In this document: positions 62,032-64,000 of the stretch, piece by piece | How positions within the stretch are numbered: the stretch's first letter is position 1 | Layout of the letters: each line of letters starts with the position of its first letter | Source: Dolomedes plantarius | Taxonomy: Eukaryota > Arthropoda > Arachnida > Araneae > Dolomedidae | Assembly: GCA_907164885.2 (NCBI GenBank) | Contig: OU015500.1 | Coordinates: 52,589,033 to 52,653,032, forward strand | Direction of reading: 5' to 3' | DNA: 64,000 nt | Notes under the pieces: generated by a model | Databases searched by the model: none | What the model saw: only the letters and a program-made list of their open reading frames with translations | Told to the model about the DNA's origin: nothing | Translations under genes and position numbers: made by a program

Positions 62032-62775
62032 CTAGATGAATACCCGTGCTTCTCTACGGAGTATATCCAAATTATATCCAAAGGTCAATATATGCAATTA
62101 ATGCCAAAAAAACCCCAAAAAAATATTTATAAGAAAAATCGTAATGTATATTTTTATAGAAAAAACAATATGGAAGAATGTATTCAAATTAAATACAACG
62201 GTCAGTGTATGCAATTAATTTGTATGTTTAATATCCATAAAACATACTAATTTGAATTAAATTCTTAAAAAACTTCCATCTCAATTAGTATAGTGGTTGA
62301 ATTTTATCTTTTACCATATTTCAATATTTTTGTCAATTTATTTCGTTGTTATTCACGTGACGTAAATTTAATTTGAATTATCACAAAAAGAAAAGAAACC
62401 ACGTGAGCAGCATTTAATAAATTAAATTCTAAAAATTAATCTCTAAAAATTCCCCAAAAAATCAGAAAATGGAGGTAAAGATTCGAAAATGATTTCATTT
62501 TCAAAGACTTTTTATGATCTTTCTCGTGATATAAACTGTATAACCCTCAGATTATTATTTTAAATACAAACTTTAAAGAATATTACAAAAACTGCTTAAA
62601 AATTTAATTTAAAAAAGTCTAAGAAGAATTTTTTTTAAATCTTTCTTAGTGCACCCCTACTCTATAAGAAGAATTGCCATGCAAAATTTCACCCCTTTAG
62701 GTCCAGCGGTTTGGTCTGTGCATTATCTGTCAGTCAGTCAATCAGTCAGTCAGTTACGGAACTATTTTCTATATT
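62032..62775 (-). mobile_element. Non-autonomous Helitron, copy E
   Basis: On the minus strand it runs from a degenerate start near 62775 (TATAGAAAATAGTTCCG) to GGGTATTCATCTAG at 62032, next to A on the plus strand. GACCAAACCGCTGGACCT and CTCCGTAGAGAAGCACGGG are recognisable. Its orientation is opposite to copies B-D. A 75-codon frame over it is chance. Confidence 0.75.
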
Positions 62776-64000
62776 GCTCATCGTATGAACATCCAAAGCA
62801 AGGTGTAAATTAAAAAATGTATTTTTTATGTTAAAGAATTTTCTGTCATTTTAAAGTGTAAATATATATATATATACAAAATACAATTTGCAAATGGTAA
62901 GGAGATAATATAGAAATTTAAAACAATGTCTACAATCTTCTATAATTTTAGAACGTTCATTTTATTTAAAACCCCACTGAAATGTTGTAACAGAGGGATT
63001 TTTAACACATTGTTATCAATTTATTTTTTAAGTCATTTTGTTCCTTTATTTTGCTCCCCTAATTAATACTTAGAGCTTCTTTTTCCAAAAAAAAAGGCTA
63101 TCTCATTGTTTCGGAAATAAACTACTGTTTAAGTGGAGAGAAAATATATTTAGCTAAATTTCTGGAAAAGATTAAGCACTGTAAGTTTGTCCCCATTAAT
63201 AACAAAATTCTTTTGTATTCCCAGTTACTGTCCAAATTTCCGATAATTTTTCTTTACATGTACAATGAGAGGAGACAATTTTATAAATAGTGAGTTATAA
63301 AAAGTGCCATTTTTCAATTAAGCGTTTAAGAACAAGTCACCTATTAATCAATAGCCTTTCTAGAAAGAGGTAATTATTTTACCTTAATGATAATTCTTTT
63401 TGTTTTAATGTTGTCAGAATTATAGTAAATGGGTATAAAGAAAGAAGAGCTGTAACAAACTAAAACATGAAATGGGAACAAAGGAAGCAAAGCGTTTAGA
63501 TATTAACTAAAAGCATAAAAAATATAGTAAAGAACTGCATAACATGCAAGGGATAAAGTGTATTTTTATCATAACTGCTGACTTAACGATTTCAGTAACC
63601 ACTGATAAGAATTACACTTAAGGAAACGAAATACACCCTATTTAGATGCCCAGACTGAGGGCAGAATTCAAGGGTAGGAAGAAAAGTATAGCAATACACC
63701 TGGTTCACAACATTCGCTTGCTCGGAGCTGATACAATTAAACAATCTCACTTTAAATTTGAATCTCTCCCTACACATACGACAAACTAATTTTTCAGCGG
63801 CTCTTTGGACGTCTTGTAACACTTAATTATATTTATCTTGATATCTTGTCGAGTTTTGTAGAATTTGATTGTCTATTATTTTTCCTTTTATTTTGTTTGT
63901 ATAAAAATTGTACCCGTCTTACGTGTGCATGCAATTCTGAGAACGCATAGAGCCTGCCGAACTCGAGTAGATATCTTGCGACAGAAATAGCATTGCATTT
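62776..64000. other. AT-rich DNA, no gene seen
   Basis: No domain on either strand. The 76-codon minus frame at 63592-63822 has four Cys but no recognisable zinc-binding pattern. No terminal repeats seen up to the window end. Confidence 0.45.

Noticed and set aside
63592..63822. 76-codon minus frame with several Cys
   Set aside because: Cys spacing fits no zinc-finger pattern and nothing around it supports a gene.

Overview
This window looks like a repeat-dominated stretch of an AT-rich animal genome, most likely an arthropod; an arachnid or insect fits the element mix but is not proven. I recognise no intact host gene, no RNA gene and no prokaryotic or organellar feature. Most open frames longer than 60 codons are translated (TA)n microsatellite, shadows, or pieces of decayed transposases. 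What the window records is a transposon graveyard whose order of insertion can be read from target-site duplications (TSDs).

Layout. 0.98-1.74 kb: a fold-back mariner-type element. 4.6-6.0 kb: a pogo/Tigger deletion derivative inside a (TA)n tract. 7.1-12.2 kb: a long (TA)n tract, then a mariner split by other insertions including a full-length Tigger (7764-10248) with a degenerate CENP-B/DDE transposase, plus two near-identical copies of a MADF-like exon. 15.1-18.9 kb: a mariner MITE, a solo LTR, and a 590-bp TTAA-flanked piggyBac-type MITE whose left end and outer flank were amplified into a 228-bp x6 tandem array. 23.5-34.9 kb: Helitrons, a tRNA-derived SINE, and a four-level nest (Helitron > hAT > second hAT-like element > Tc1), with a pogo MITE in the hAT and a 3.7-kb fold-back element with ~730-bp inverted arms inserted in the last bases of the Helitron. 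That fold-back element carries a broken cargo gene with PIN-like and CXC-like segments. 35-46 kb: unclassified dispersed repeats, a Mutator-like fragment, two piggyBac transposase relics, SINEs, a Helitron and another piggyBac MITE. 46-52 kb: MITEs, one with promoter-like motifs, a second TTAA element and a mariner fold-back whose stem is an inverted duplication of transposase C-terminal code. 54-62 kb: two local tandem arrays (306 bp and 248 bp units), each used as landing ground by a Helitron, fold-back element, Tc1 or solo LTR, then a third piggyBac MITE carrying both a duplicated terminus and a 1.37-kb insertion. 62-64 kb: a Helitron and featureless AT-rich DNA.

The strongest observations are the nested insertion reconstructed from TSDs, the repeated tandem amplification of piggyBac-MITE terminus plus flank at two loci, and the cargo-bearing fold-back element. 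No protein-level function is expected from the broken frames. Assignments come from reading motifs and termini by eye, without database searches.
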